From Cheilinus undulatus (taxonomy: Eukaryota; Chordata; Actinopteri; Labriformes; Labridae), in contig NC_054884.1 of assembly GCF_018320785.1 (NCBI RefSeq), positions 23,127,667 to 23,191,666 of the forward strand: a stretch of DNA of 64,000 nucleotides, read 5' to 3'. Below are positions 43,301 through 57,900 of the stretch, in pieces. Position numbers and translations under genes: made by a program. How positions within the stretch are numbered: the first letter of the stretch is position 1; each line of letters begins with the position of its first letter. The notes under the pieces are model-generated. The model saw only the letters and a list, made by a program, of their open reading frames with translations. It made no database searches and was not told the DNA's origin.

Positions 43301-44664
43301 ATCTGAATATACTCAGACTGTTTTCACTAAATATATTTTTTCTGTGTATTCTTATACACAGACCAGTAGAGTTTTGGTTATCTTGACATGTTTCTTCCTG
43401 CGATCTTCTTTAGAAGTCATGAAACATGTCAAGGTCACCAAAATTGTCTGAGTGCAAAGCTTTTAGGGTGAGGGTCAGAACTTTTAGGTTTGAGGGGTGC
43501 CTCATCTCTATGCTGATCAATCAGTTCTGTTTTGTAGGTGACACTGAAATATCAATGTGAATTTAAAACAATTTAATCTCAATCTATAAAACACTTCAAA
43601 GGAGCTTTAACCTGTACTTTGTGATGTTTTAGCTCCACAAAGCATCCATCTTTGGTCTCTGTGCTGCTGTTAAAGGTGGAAATAGTAACAGTCTACTGTA
43701 ATCATGTAAAAGTAGTCACTTTGTTATTTTAATAGGAGTAAAGGTCTATAAATTTAGTCATAAATAATTTAAAGTATTGAGCACTGAGTAGATACTTTTG
43801 ATATCCAAGGGGCTTTTACAGTGAAATATGATCTTTCCTTAATGTTCAGTTATAATGAGAGGATGTGGATCTTCAACCAGGTTGTTTATTATAAGGTGTG
43901 ACTAAACTAAAGTGAAACACAACAGCTGGTTTGGGCTGTACAAGACAAGTACAAGACCCAGCACTATGGAGGGGCCCATGGAGGTTGATGTTGACATGGT
44001 CAAATCCAACGAGAAACGACAAATTGTACTTCCACCCATGAAGTCACTGTTAATAGAGAAGCAACAACACTAATTTTGCCATTTGTTCAGTAGAAATGCA
44101 GCCTGCTTCAAATGTTAAACCTGTCTGCTTAAAACGGTATGAGTATTTGCAAAGGTAACCGCACTGACCTTCTAAAGAGAACTGTTAGGCCAGTCATCTG
44201 TTTTGTGCCTTATCATGCCAGGGCCTCCAAAAAAATTGAGATGCCAAAAGAGGAAAGTAAAGTAAAGGAGGCTAGCACCTACACTGCTGATCTAATCAAC
44301 CACTTCCTTTGATGTTCATTCACATTTTACTGAGGAACCATTCACAGGGCCTATCTGGGGCCCAGAAATGCCTTGGGTGCACTGTTTGAGAAAAGTCTGT
44401 TGGGTCACTTCACCCAATACCTACCATTTGGCAGCAGTTTACAGATATTTGACATAACTCGACAGGAAAAGCCAGAATGATTGCTTATGGTTTTGTTGGA
44501 TTTTCTTGGCCGTATAGAGGCATCAGTATTGAATTCTGTCTTTTTCCACAACCAGCCAACACTACTCGCTGGAGCTTTAGTACATTACGATCAACTTACC
44601 TATCTTCAGCATTATAATTTTGACTTTTGGATATTACAGCAGGGTACTGAGTGTCATTACATGA
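43301..44664. other. Intergenic stretch between eef2k and the tRNA gene
   Basis: No exon, RNA or clear transposon was seen. Composition is ordinary and AT-rich. Confidence 0.45.
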
Positions 44665-44746
44665 GGTAGCGTGGCCGAGCGGTCTAAGGCGCTGGATTAA
44701 GGCTCCAGTCTCTTCGGGGGCGTGGGTTCGAATCCCACCGCTGCCA
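44665..44746 (+). tRNA. tRNA-Leu (anticodon AAG)
   Basis: GGTAGCGTGGCCGAGCGG to GCTGCC plus discriminator A, 82 nt. The anticodon stem CTGGA/TCCAG encloses TTAAGGC, so the anticodon is AAG (A34 normally becomes inosine). A long variable arm is present. The A box TGGCCGAGCGG and B box GGTTCGAATCC are intact; TTTT follows within 10 bp for Pol III termination. No intron. It lies about 310 bp upstream of the splice donor of the POLR3E first exon, on the same strand. Confidence 0.95.
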
Positions 44747-44879
44747 ATATCTTTTCCTGAATAACCAAAAGTGATCTCCAGTACCTGAATAAGCTCTTGA
44801 AGGTTGTGAATATAAAGTGACCGAACTTATAAATACTAAAATAAACACAATTTATACATACATTTGTATAGGGGTCTCG

Positions 44880-45057
44880 CTGTGCATCATGGGCATGAGC
44901 TCCGCCCCACGTGTCTGTGCGGACCAGAGTCAACATGGTCCCCTTACAGACAGACTACAGTATCTGAGTTAATACACTGCTACACCTCTACGCACCTCAC
45001 CTCTGGACTGCTTCACACACGAATGAGGTAGCACAAACTGTTCCGTGAAGTTCGCAG
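44880..45057 (+). promoter_or_regulatory. polr3e: Probable polr3e promoter and noncoding first exon
   Basis: A GC box (CCGCCCC) and the E-box CACGTG (44908-44913) overlap at their ends. GCATCATGGGCAT upstream weakly resembles a ZNF143-type site. A splice donor (GCAG|GTGAGA) closes a leader exon at 45057; the coding exon acceptor is near 45927. No TATA box is evident. Confidence 0.45.
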
Positions 45058-45974
45058 GTGAGAGCTAAACGTAATTTGGATACCGTTTTGTTAAATTGAC
45101 GATTAAACCCAGGCCCGGTGTGTTATTTTGACTGGCATGTGAGTGTTAGCACGCCAAGCTAGCTCCAGAATGCTAGGCTAAAGTTGCTTTGCTAGGCAAC
45201 GTTCCACCGGCTACCTGTACGTTATCTAGCCTGGTTCGCTGCCAATACGTTTTAGACAGTCAGCGTGTTTTTAAGCTCGAAAATATTTGAATAACTTTAC
45301 TTGACATGTTTAAAATTTTATACCGAAAATAAAACTCAACCAACATTGTCGTGCAGGCCTGTGTCAACTTGCTGAAAGGTTTGGTGCTAGCTTGCTAATC
45401 ATGCTAACATGCCCAGTTCTGACACTTCCAGTAATAAACTTCTTGTTTATGGTATTACAATACCCTAAGGCCTACTTAGCATTTTTGCTTTAAGTAACCA
45501 TTGTGTCATAGTCTTTGTACTAAGTTTGATCGTTGAACTCCATTACATTGTCTTGCATCATGTGAGTTTTACCTGGTTGGGTCAGTGATAGCATCACTTG
45601 ACAGACTGCATGATCATGGTCTGGCTGACGGCTAACTTTGTTTTTTTAAACATTTTATTCACTGAAACATTTTACCTGATTATATACCCATTGCTACGTA
45701 TTTTCTAAAGCCCTGACAATCAGGTACAAGCTGACGAAATGTTGATGCATTCTCTTTCAACCGTGATATGATGAATTATATAGTTCTTGTTTAAACTGCA
45801 TCAGCTTCCTGTCATCTGACCTCTTTTTTGTTAACCAGTCTGGGTGTAGCCACTTTGTAGTCATGGACGTGATGGAGTATGCTTGTGTAAGATTGATTTA
45901 TTTAACTCATGAGTCTTTGTCTTAAAGGTTCTCCTCCTGTTTCATCTCTATCCCCTCGCTCTGCTCACATAAAC

Positions 45975-48900
45975 ATGGCCAGTGGGGATGATGATGACCC
46001 CATTATAGAAGAGGTACGTCCACATGCTGAAGTTTGAGTATGAGGATAAGGCTGGCATTTTATACCCCTCTACAGCTTAAACCTGCTGATAAAATCAGTG
46101 TATCTGAGTTGGGATTCTTTAAGGATGTGAAACATGTGAATCATCTTTAGAGAAAAAAAGAGAATTTGAATTTTAAAGTATGTGATGATACTTTTCATTT
46201 CTGAATATCTATGCTCATGCTTGCTTTGAGCACTACTTCTTGCATCTTATTGTTAAAAGCTGGATCAGACTACACAGATTCTCCCAGATTTTGCCCTGCA
46301 ACGTCGCAGCACATCTTCAAACCTCAGGCCTGATTATGAGCGTCCCGAATGACAGTCTTGTAGTGTCAATTAATTAGCTATGCGTCCAAGATGCCCCACT
46401 ACCACGATTGAGCAAGACTACCATGTCAGAATTTTTCTTGCATTGTTGTCTAGTTTGACGTCTATGACAAGTATCCTGATGCCTACCAATAAGAGAGCAT
46501 TTGCTCTTATCTTTGTATCATCATTTACCAAAGTGACATGGAAGAAGCCCCCACTTTTTCCTCTCTCCTGGGATTTATATGTGAATACAGTGATTTTCTT
46601 GATCGTTTATCACATTCATACTTCAAGGACTATTTGAAGCAGAGGCGATCCATATTGTCCTGCTCTTGATAGATTGGGAGGAGACCATAACGGTTACTTG
46701 GGGTATTTTTTGTTCAAAACACTGCTAGCATCACACAGAGCACTTCTGTTGTTTCTAAGATCCCCTCTTTATAGACCTGTTAAGAGCTTATATAAAAACG
46801 TTTTCTGGTATAATGCACCAAAAGATGATTTAAACCATCTAAAAGACTGTCTCCCTTAAAGAGCTCAAGATGTACTTAATAAAAAATAAAGTCACACTCC
46901 GTGCTGACTTTTTGCTCCTGGAAGCCTTTTTTTCTTTACAGTGTTTTGTTTACATAAGTATGTTCTGAAAAAAGAGTAATAAAATGGGTCATCATTCAGC
47001 TGTTAAAACAAAAAGTCTAGTAATGACCTAAGATTTTTGAACAGTATATAGAAAAAAAGTTCTTTTGAGTAAATGCAGTGAGTTTCTATAGGCTTTAATG
47101 TGTTCAATTAACATCTGAATCTCACGATCATAATTTAATGTAGTGTTTAATTCTTCTTTTATGTTGGGCATGGACTCTGTGGAAAACATGTGATGCCCAT
47201 TGCTATTTTTCAATGTTATGTTTAGTGATACCATTACTATTACCAGTACCAGGTAGCAGTGCCTGTACCAAGCCTAAGTACTTATACTCATAAAACACTG
47301 CAGGTACTGAACATGGTATCATTTTAAACCACAATGTTTACCTCTCATTATCTGTATATGAAGTCAAGGTGTTCACATGCAAAGTGAGAAAGCATTCCTC
47401 ATTGGAATCTTTTCTAATTCATTGCCATAATGTCATACTTTTACAGTGTGAAACAGTGAAAGCCCAGATTGTTCTCATGATAAAACTGATTTATCGTGTT
47501 GCCTTATCCAACACTGTTTTGAAACTGGTTGTGAAGCCACAGCGTTTCACTGGCTATCGGGAGATTAGATTTGTTGGCTGTCATTTGGTGCTATTGTCAT
47601 TCTAATTTTTCTGTTTTCTACAAATCCTCTCATAGTTAATCTTCAGATGAGAAACTATAGAAGAAATGTCAAGTCTCTCTGCATGGTGAAGATGTAACAG
47701 TAATATATGACATTGTACTCTCCATCCTAGATGTTCTGCTAGGCCAGGAAGCAGAGCTTTTGTGCATGGAGTGTTGAATACATGGCATTCATGGATTTTA
47801 ACCATGCTGTGCTGGTCCAGCATATCAGTGATGTTTCTGTCTTTACTTGTTAATTTCACAGACATTACAATAAGTATAATTTTTTTGTATCTGATTCCAA
47901 TTTAACTACTGAACTTGTGTGCCTGCTAAGGCAAAGAAATTGTCTACTTCTACTGGATTTAATAATGAACATATTGAGGATTCTGATTCAAGCCTACATT
48001 TGATTAACCAGCAGTCTTGAAGATAGTCTGCAACATTTAAGGGGGATGTGTAGTTCAGGAGAGACTATTATTTGGAGAGTGAAGTAATCTCTAGCTCATC
48101 CTATGTGTACTAATTAATGACTTTAAATTCTCCAGTTCCCCTTGTTTTTACTAACAACATTCCTCAGCTATTTGAGGAATTTGAATAGTTTTTTTAGACC
48201 AGATTTACAAAGGAATGCAATTTAAAATCGTTTTTGTGGCTTCCCCATAGTTAGCTGGGCTCCTAACTTGTCCTTTCTGCTGCTGCATTTTGTGGCTGAA
48301 AGATTTTAACATAATGAAGATCTTTACGGTCCTCAGCAGATATCGTTCTGTGTATTTTCTAACAAACAGGACATTTAGGGAATGATGCAATGATCAACCT
48401 CTATTTCCTGTTTTCAAGGTATAAGCTAATACCATTTTTTATTTTATTATACCTCCCTCATTGATATTCTGCATTCTGAAGGGATTTCTATAGCACTTCA
48501 AGCAGAAAAAATAACGAAATGGATAGAAAAACTCACTTTTATAACTACAATTATTTATAACCTTTTATTGCTGTCTCAATGAGATCAAGGTTTCCCAAGC
48601 AGAGATAGGACACAAAACAAAACATACAGTATCAAAAACAATCACACCCAGGTCTGAAAATTAAAATCAAAGTCATGCACCACAGAAACAACTACTTTCT
48701 CCTTGAAAAACTAAAAGAACATCATTGATCAATGTTTCCCCTTTTTAGATTGATGTGTACCTGGCCAAGAGCCTTGCAGAGAAGCTGTATCTGTTCCAGG
48801 TAATCACTTCTTCTGTTCTCTTTGATTGTAATTACTTAAACCTTGTTTGCTAGCAGTTTGTTAGACACTAATTACTTCTGTTTTCTGACACAGTACCCTG

Positions 48901-51900
48901 TTCGACCATCCACTATGACATATGATGATGTCAACCACTTAGCAGCGAGGATCAAACCCAAGCAGCAGAGGGTAAAAAACAGTTCATGTGTCATTTTTAC
49001 TGCAAAATCTGGTGTAGAGGATTCACTTTTGATACCTACTTTTTAAATCTAAAAAGTCGGCTGTGACCAATAAACCAATGCAACCAGTACACTAGTAAAA
49101 AGACCTGACACGCCACCTGATGTGATTGAAAATCTGCTCCCATTCATTTTGTATTTCAAGCAGTCGCTCAAAGAGCACAACATGCTGTGATACAATTTGA
49201 CACTCACCTGGTCGGTGGGGTGGACGTTAATTTTTGCCATCTTAATAAGGTTATATTCCTGAATCTACAGAAAATGAGGTGATGAGTGAATAATGTTTGT
49301 GGATTACTAGTTTGACTGAAAAGACTCCTCAGGGTAAGAGAACAATAGACCAGTGAAGGTGGGCATAAGGGCTGGGCACTATGGCCCAAAACTAGTGTCA
49401 TGATATTTATAGGCTATATTGCAATACATGGTATATATTGCAATATTTTGAAATGACCTCTAGATTATTGTATTTTTATTTCAGTTCTTACATGCATGAA
49501 ATGACACCAGTATGATGATCAAAGTAAATACTTTATTGTCTTTCATTATGTCTGCTATGAGAGGCATCAGGAGACTGTGGGAGAAGCGAAACTCCAGAAT
49601 GATCTGCGTGCGGATGGCTGCAGTATAGTCAGTTGAAATATCTCAGCAAAAGCTGCAATATATTGAGTATACTAGATATATCTAGTGGGCATAGGGACCT
49701 GTGAGCTTTACAACAATCACCATAGGCCTAGAGCTCAACTACTGCATTGTAGTCAGCAGAGGTGCAAACTCTTGATGGCATATCAGATGGTACTCAAGGA
49801 GCTAGATAGCTGCATGGAAACTGCACATGGAGGACTTTGCTGAATGCAGTAGAAATCATCACGCAAGATTCGGTTTAAATCTTTTCTCCCCTGCAAGAGG
49901 CCCAAAAAACAGTTTACAGCTTATGTGTTTGCACGACTGATAATCCAGATTTTACAGTATACCTTACATGAATCATGAACATGCTTAATGTTTTTTCCTT
50001 TACATGTCCTACAGGTGGAGTTGGAGATGGCCATTAACACAATGAGCCCAAACTACTGTTGCAGCAAAGGAGAGCAGATCGCCCTGAATGTGGACGGCAC
50101 GACTTATGATGAAACAAACACCTATACAGCGTATGTTTATTATGAAAAACCTCATCTGCAGAAATGCTTACCTTACTTTTCATCTGTCAAGTCAACCATG
50201 CCCCACAATCATGCAAATTTATGCAGAACATTTAGCCTTAATCTAAGTACAACAGGTCACTCATCCAAGATGCATGGGTGCTGTGCAGTTTTCACCAATA
50301 CACTACTGAGCTTTTGACACCAACTCTGTTGTTGAACCAATAGACGTGTCTATTTCTTCTGTAAAGATAGGCATTTTAATATGGTACCTTGGATTGTTTT
50401 TTTGGTTGTTGGAGCCATCAAGGAACTGCAGTTTCCTGTATTTCTGAATTGGCCTAATTTTTCAGAACCAGAGGTTGGTGCTTGGTGCATACCACCTCTG
50501 CAGAAATTACACCAATCTGGTGTCAGGGGTTGAGCTAAAGGAAGAAAAACAGCACTCATATCTGTTTTCAAATTCGAAGCTGGAGATGGTTTACTCTTAG
50601 CAATGCAAAAAGACAGGAATCGGAGAGAAAGAGTCAGCGTGTCTCTTTCTGTAGGTTACAAAATCCTCTTTCTTGTGTCACTAAAGCTCAGTGTTTGGCT
50701 AATATTCTCCTGATCACACTGATTTTATTGATTGAGATTGCTGTGAATAGGTCATTCTCAAATCAGAAGGTCAGCAGTTTGATCACCAGCTCCAGCAGTC
50801 CACATGTCAAAATGTCGTCTGGCAATACTGTGATGAACCCTGAGTTTTCCCTCACGCTCACCCAGAGTGTTAGTTCATAAATGTGTGTGTGAGAAGGTAA
50901 AAGCAAAGAAATACACAAAAGAAAGTCAGAGGGATTTTTTTGACCTTTAACCTTCAATCTTTACATTTCCTCAGTGCTTTAACTAAAATTAAAGCTTTGA
51001 ATTTGTTTTTATTTCTCAAACAAGATTTATGACAAATCTGAAATATTTACAAACTGGAACTTTCCTGCAGGGAGAAGCTTCTGTTATTATTTATGCGACA
51101 TGAAGTCTTCTCAGATTTTTCAGAATTTTTCTCCTCTTTTTTTTTCTGCAGAAAAATGATGGATAAACAGACCTTTTCCTCCATCCAGGCCACCACCAAC
51201 ACATCCAGATATGCTGCTGCTGTGTTTCGAAAAGGTCTGATTCATAAAACCTGCCTTTGTTTTGTGTGAATAACCTTTTAGTAAATACACAAAGGTCAAT
51301 CATGCAGCGTGTTCACAGAGTCCATGTGAACCTTTATCTGTGTGGCTTTCTTTATCTTATCTTACAGTGTTATGCTCCAACCATGAATTTACCTCGTATT
51401 CAAACTAACATGACAATATGATAGAGCTTATGATATTTATATCAACTACAGATGCATTGTTGCTGTTTCGGTTTCATATTTATACTGTTTATGTTTACAG
51501 GGGAGCTTCATGTCACTCCTCTGACAGGGATCCTGCAGATGAGGCCGAGCTTCTCATATCTCGACAAGGCGGACAACAAAACCAGAGAGAGGGAGGCGGC
51601 TAATGAAGGTGTTTACTGTTCATCAAAATCAAGCATGAGAGAGATTAGTGTGGCTCATCTTTGACGATTAATAATGTAACGCTTTTTTAAGTGATTTTCT
51701 GACAGTTAAGTATTTAGGACAGTAAGGTATTTTTTCATGTAAATAAATCAGTGTTTTTTTTTTTATCCCAGTTCTTTCAGTTTCTACCTCTGTCCAGTTC
51801 TTAGTGTTGCTAATTGTTTTTTTTTACCATCAGTTAGTGTGTTTTTATGGACTTGAGCATTTAAACTTCATATCCAGTATTCAAAAAATGAGTAAGTTCC

Positions 51901-54900
51901 TTTTCTGGATCTAGCAAGCTGATTTTGCTACTTGACTGTCGACCTGTTTTCTGACGGCTGCTGACTACCTACGCAGGTGTCACCTCAGCAAATTTCTGGT
52001 CTTATTTCTGGAGCGGCAAAGATACTAAGTTAGTTCGCCTGGTAATAAAAGACTAAATAAAGCTGGATGTTTAGATTGGAAAAAGTATCGAAATGCTGAC
52101 TGGTTCACATCTGTGGTTTAACAGACTAGCGGAAGCTGTTTCCCAACACCTAGTCAGGTAATGTCTGAAAATACTATGGAAATATCTATGTGGCCACACA
52201 TCAGTAGAAAACTGCATATCCTGACTATGACCAGAATCAGGATAAGGCTCATAACTGAAATACTGATGTCCATGTAACCATACTCGTAGAGGGAAAACAT
52301 TCCTGTCTGTTTTGATCAGATTATAAAATGGGTTTAAAACATGGTGCAAAATATACTTATACATCAATGATTCAATGTCTGTAGGTGGAGATTCTTCCCA
52401 GGATGAAGCTGAGGAGGAAGTCAAAGCCATTACGGTAAAAACTTTAGAGCAAACACTAACTTGCTTACACAGCAGAAATAATTGAGTGCTTATACTTTGT
52501 GTGTCAATGTAAACCCATTATTTCTAAATGATCACATCAGGTGAGGTTTGCTCGTCCGGAGTCGGAGCAGGCCCGTCAGAGGAGGATTCAGTCCTATGAG
52601 TTCCTCCAGAAGAAGCAGGCGGAGGAGCCGTGGGCTCACCTGCATTATCACGGTGTCAGGGTAAGACAGAGCTGCTCAAGTTTTTAAACCATTTAATTTT
52701 AGCTCATGGGAAATAATTAAACAGGGTTTTATAATTTCATTTCCTCCTGTTTGCACCAGTAAAGTTGTGTATTTGTCTTTAAAATTTCAGGACAGTCGGT
52801 CAGAGCATGAAAGGCAGTATCTGTTCTGTCAGTCAGTGGATGCCTCGCAGAACTCTGAACTGGTCAAAACTCCCAAGTGAGTATCCATAAATGGCATTTG
52901 AATACATTTCCTTGTTTCCTCTTGAACTGGGGAGCTTTATTACTTCTTAGATGTCGACTGTGCCCTGTTCTTTTTTTTCTCTTATTTCAATGACGGTGCT
53001 TTTAGTGCCTTACTCGGTTGTGTGTTGTAACTCGGTCCAAATAATCACTCTGACAAACAAAGGCAAAAAAATTAAATCATTAAACAAATTAAAAAAAAAA
53101 TCTAAATTTCTGTGCCTGGATTTTAGTACAGCCTACTTCTGTTAGCTCCTCATCAAATGAACTTGTTTTTGTAGGGAGTACCTGGCCATGCTGATGCCTC
53201 CTCTAGCAGAGGAAAAAGTGTAAGTACTCTTGACATCTCATTTCTGAGAACTAGATAAAGAGAGGCTTTTACCTTGTTTCCACCCTTGATGTTTTTTTTT
53301 CCCTCCTCTCAGTGTGAAGCCTGTTGGTCCCAGTAATGTTCTCTCCATGGCTCAGCTCCGCACTCTGCCACTCGGAGACCAAGTGAAGACTCTGATGAAG
53401 AACGGTAGGCTGACAAATTAATTCAAAACTGATCACAAATCTGTTTTACATTGATTCTGTATGTCTTTCCTTATTGGAAATAATTATTCAGTTTTCAAAA
53501 GGCATAAAAGAAGAAAATACAAATAAATAATTGGCTCATGTGCATGTTCAAATTCATACAGGTTAGAGGCCTCAACATACAGTACTGTGCAGAATTTTTA
53601 GGCGTGTTTGGGCAAATTAAAGCAGAAGTAAGGTGTTAGTGTGGTGTGTAAGTCACCTGAGGGCACCATGGGGCATGAAGGAGGATCGACACAACCCTGG
53701 TCATTCTCTGGATATCCTTGTATAATACCAAGGGAAAAAGAAAATCATCTGTTGAAAAAAGTCCACAGCTTTAGGGTGGAGTAAGGAGCATTTGTGTTGA
53801 GGGGCTTACATGCCTAAAACTTATGCACAAACTAATTTAAAGAGTATAGAATAACAGATTTGAGGTATTTATCTGAGGTCTACAGCCAAACCCCTCTTAC
53901 ACAAAAAGTTAAGTCCTGATATTGATGTGAAATTGGGTTCCTCTGATGTTCTAAAACTTTCTTTGCAGTGTAACCAACTGTAAAATGCAGTGTATAAGAC
54001 CCACTTTCAATGTCTGTTTTTCCATCCTGTGTCCTGTATATGAAGTGCAAACAATATATCAGTGTAAAGTGCAGATGCACTGTCTTGAAATTAAATTTAA
54101 AATGTTGAGCTATTAAAAATTTGCCCCCAGTCATTGTGTATTTCAAGCTGCTGCCTTACAGCTCACAACATTCTGTGATGTAACAAAAGGCAATATTAAT
54201 TGGTTCTGCATTTGTTGTATTAATTTCTTTTAATAATTTAGATAGCAGCTAAGTGAGCAGGCAGTTCATGTTTCCAGTGCAGTTTTTGTTTTTACCTGAT
54301 GGGGGCGACAAAGCATTGAAATTGATGTTAGAAATAAATTGTTAAATGCCTAAACCTCCATACTTACTGAACAATTGAGTTCATTTTAAAAGTACAGAAT
54401 ATCTTAAGCCCACTGAAGACTTGCTCATTTGTCTTTTATTTGATTAAATTTTTAGAATCAGTACCTCAGTCAGTTTTAAAGAAAAAGCTTTTTGTGTGAT
54501 TTTCTGTTCTGTAAATTTATCTTGCTCATGAACAGTGTAGCTGTCCTTCCCTCTGACTGTGACATTTCTCCCACCTATCTCCTCTTATCTCCAGTCAAAA
54601 TGATGCCATTCGCTAACCTGATGGGTCTGCTTGCCTCTGGCACTGACTCCACTGCAGTGCTGCGCTGCATCCAACAGGTGGCACTGCTGGTTCAGGGGAA
54701 CTGGGTTGTCAAAAGGTGAGAAGACAGATTCAGTACAGCTTCACTGAAAAGTCCCAGTAGATTTTGTTAAATGTTGCTATATTTAATTTCTGGCTGCTGA
54801 TGACTATTTCTGTTTTTCTTCACAGTGATGTTCTGTATCCTAAAAACACCTGCAGTCCTCACAGTGGCGTCCCTGCTGAGGTGCTCTGTCGTGGCAGAGA

Positions 54901-57900
54901 CTTTGTGGTGAGCTGCTCTCTTTTACTGAAGAACTATCCAGACACCAAACCCTTAACACTGTATGTTGTAAACATTGTTTTGAAGTCCTTGTGACTCAGC
55001 TGTTACTGTTTTTTCGTAGATGTGGAGGTTCACTCTGGAGCGCTCTGTGATGAGAAAGGAGATCACCTCCATCATCAAAGTAAGAATCACTCCTCTGACT
55101 ACTCTGGTGTAAAAAAGACAAACAAATAGAGGAGTTTTTCTTCAAGTGCCTAACCATTTTGGAAATGTTTGTTGCAGGTCAACATTTGGTTGCAGGCTAA
55201 TCTGATTTGTTTCTCAAACCAGATCTTAAACAGAGACTTTGGTATTGTTATTTGCAAGTGATTTGATGACATAAGATGGATCATGATGGTGCAGTGGATG
55301 GTTGCATCAGGTTTTTCTTTGCACCAGGTCAGATTCCTTGTATGTACATGACACTAACTCAATTCTGATTCTGTTTGTTTGATTCCAACTAGTTTCCATA
55401 TTTTAATGGGTTGATGTGGGGATCATTACCAGGCACAGCCATTTTTGCCTTAAACCAGACTCACTGTTAAGCCAAATTTGACCTTTTAATTCACTCTTTT
55501 GTTTCTGTATTGTTCTCCATATTTGCTCTGCTAGTTGTCAATGACTGATCTCTGAAAGGTTTGTTGTTATTCTGTAATTGATGCCATTGTTCTGTCTCTC
55601 ACAGCCTGAAAAATACCACTGGATTTTTATCTGGACAGGGTTTTCAGGCATATAAAATCATGGTGCAGCTGCTTCCAACATATTTCGTGCTCCCCCAGCT
55701 CTCAAAGCTCTGATTTCATGAAAACTGTTATTTTCTTAAAAGTGCTGCACCAGGTGGATGTAATTTTTAAATGCCATTGGTGGTATTATGCTGACATACG
55801 CTGTGCTCTTTGTGTGTGTGTGCTGAAGACACAAAAAAAAGAAGCCTGGAAGCATTAAATGATAAACATGGAGCTTTTTTGCACTTCTTCCTCTCCACTT
55901 AATGCCATAGGATCAGTGTAAGCAGGCTTGGTAGGATTACATTATTCATTATTGATATTACAATATCAATAATGATGATTAACAGACAAAAAATATGATC
56001 TAAACTCCCTTAAACATGTTTAATGAGAGAGGGAGATGAAGACTGGAAGTTGGGTAAACAATGTGAAGCCACAGCTGAACGAAACAGTCACTGATGTAGT
56101 TATTTATCCAGATATTTCATATTTCCTCCAGTCAAAAGCCCCAGCTGCAGAGAACTTCTTAGTTTCTATGATTTTATTTATCAAAAAGTTTTATATTAAA
56201 CAAAGAGGGATAAACAGAGTGTAAAATCCTTTTAGAATGTTAACCCAGAAATTAAATCAAATATTATTTAAATAGATGATTTTAAGGAAATAGATAATGG
56301 ATAGATAATTTACGAACAAATATAAAAAACTATTCTAGCATAAATTAGAGAAAAATGAAATAAAGGGTGTGATGTACAATTTTCTGGTAGAAATCAGTTT
56401 TAGTTCATTCATAACTTAAATGACCAGTTAATAACAGATTTAAAGGACAAAAATTGTTACCAGATTTTTGAATCAGTGCATCTCTTTTTTGAGTACTACA
56501 AGAGCACAGATTTTTTAAAAGAGGAAATTAGATAGATAGATTTGGCCTCTTATTTTTGCTCTCAAATGTACTAGATTTTTGGTATTAATTTTAAAATGTA
56601 TTATTTTTTCGGAGTGTTCACTATCAGAATGGTACCACTTCTGCCTAAATTTGAGACCGGAAAGCTCTACAGGTTATGCCAAAAAAAAAGTTGTTTGAAA
56701 ATGCAACTGCATTTAGATGTTCAGTTTGTTCCAATTCAGTTGTATATAGGAGATTTTTTGTCACTAGCATGTACCAGAAGAAGCACTCCGTGTCGCTCCA
56801 CTCGAGAGATCTGCTAGGTCTTTGTTTTTATTAGAGGCTGCCACTGAAACACATCAATCTCCATAGATCAGATCAGCCGAAACAGGACCATGAACATTGG
56901 TTCAATTTTACAATACAATGCCTGACTGACTGTTAATCTCATCATCTACATAATTCCTAAGAAAAGATTATTTTTTCTGAGGTGAAAAACTACTCAATTT
57001 TTATATGAAAACAACAGAACACAGTGTAGCTGGAGTATGTGGAATTTGCAGGTCTTATCAAGTGGCACCAATGATTCAGTAATCATTTCAGTCAACATGA
57101 TGATACACTGCCTTATCAATATTTTGTCCCGCCCCTTTGGTTAATGGCTGCTGACAAATGATGTATTCAACAAGAACTGAACATAATAAATTTACTCGGC
57201 ACTTCCTGCACCTCAGTTTTTCATGCTTGATTAGATTTAGTGCAGGAGTGCTTTTGATCACCTTCTAAATCTTTCCTGTCTCACCTGGAGGCTGCTGTTT
57301 CTCCTCATTCAGGTAAACTGCACTAACATCTTCTTCCTCCTGTGTTTTTAAAGCTTCCTCCGGAGGATGTGAAGGAGTTCCTGGAGCATGTAGCGGCTCC
57401 TCGAATCAACCGGGGCTGGGAGTTCCTGCTGCCAACTGACTCAGACTTCATTAAGAAACACCCAGATGTGGCCCACAGGCAGAGCATGCTGTGGCTCGGG
57501 ATCCAGAGCAAGTAGGTCACACTTATGCTGTTTCATAGAAAATGTCATAACTTTTCCAGGAGTTTGTGCATGTCTGAAAAACACAATTACAGGTGCAGGA
57601 GCTCTTTTTTTACGCTGTCATTGTTAATGCTCTCTAATGTTCTTAATCTGCTGTTGTTCTTTAAGGTTGGAAAAGGTGTTTAACTTCTCAAAAGAAGACT
57701 TTATGCCAAAGAATTCCCCCCAACCTGGTGTGTACAGTTTTACTTCTAACAGCTGCATTAGTACTGAAGAAATAAAATGTCCATATGAACTGTTCTGGTT
57801 TATTATGTTTTTTCCAGAGCCAGTTCACGTGAGCGGCGAACAGCGTCTAAAGATTGCTCAGGAGCGTGCAAATGAACACCGCTCATCCCTACAAAAAGAC

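Noticed and set aside
43020-43451. 143-codon open frame after eef2k
   Set aside because: The RT motif FADDVV is in a different frame of the same DNA; this frame shows no family features and is a by-product of a decayed LINE.
44750-44880. A further tRNA-derived SINE after the tRNA-Leu(AAG)
   Set aside because: No second A or B box and no tail; the sequence is plain spacer between the tRNA and the polr3e promoter.
49370-49690. Possible hAT-type MITE starting GGGCTGGGCACTATGG
   Set aside because: The left end looks right, but I could not find a matching right end or an 8-bp duplication.
52071-52430. 119-codon minus-strand frame
   Set aside because: It overlaps the polr3e exon 52385-52434 on the other strand and has no recognisable domain.
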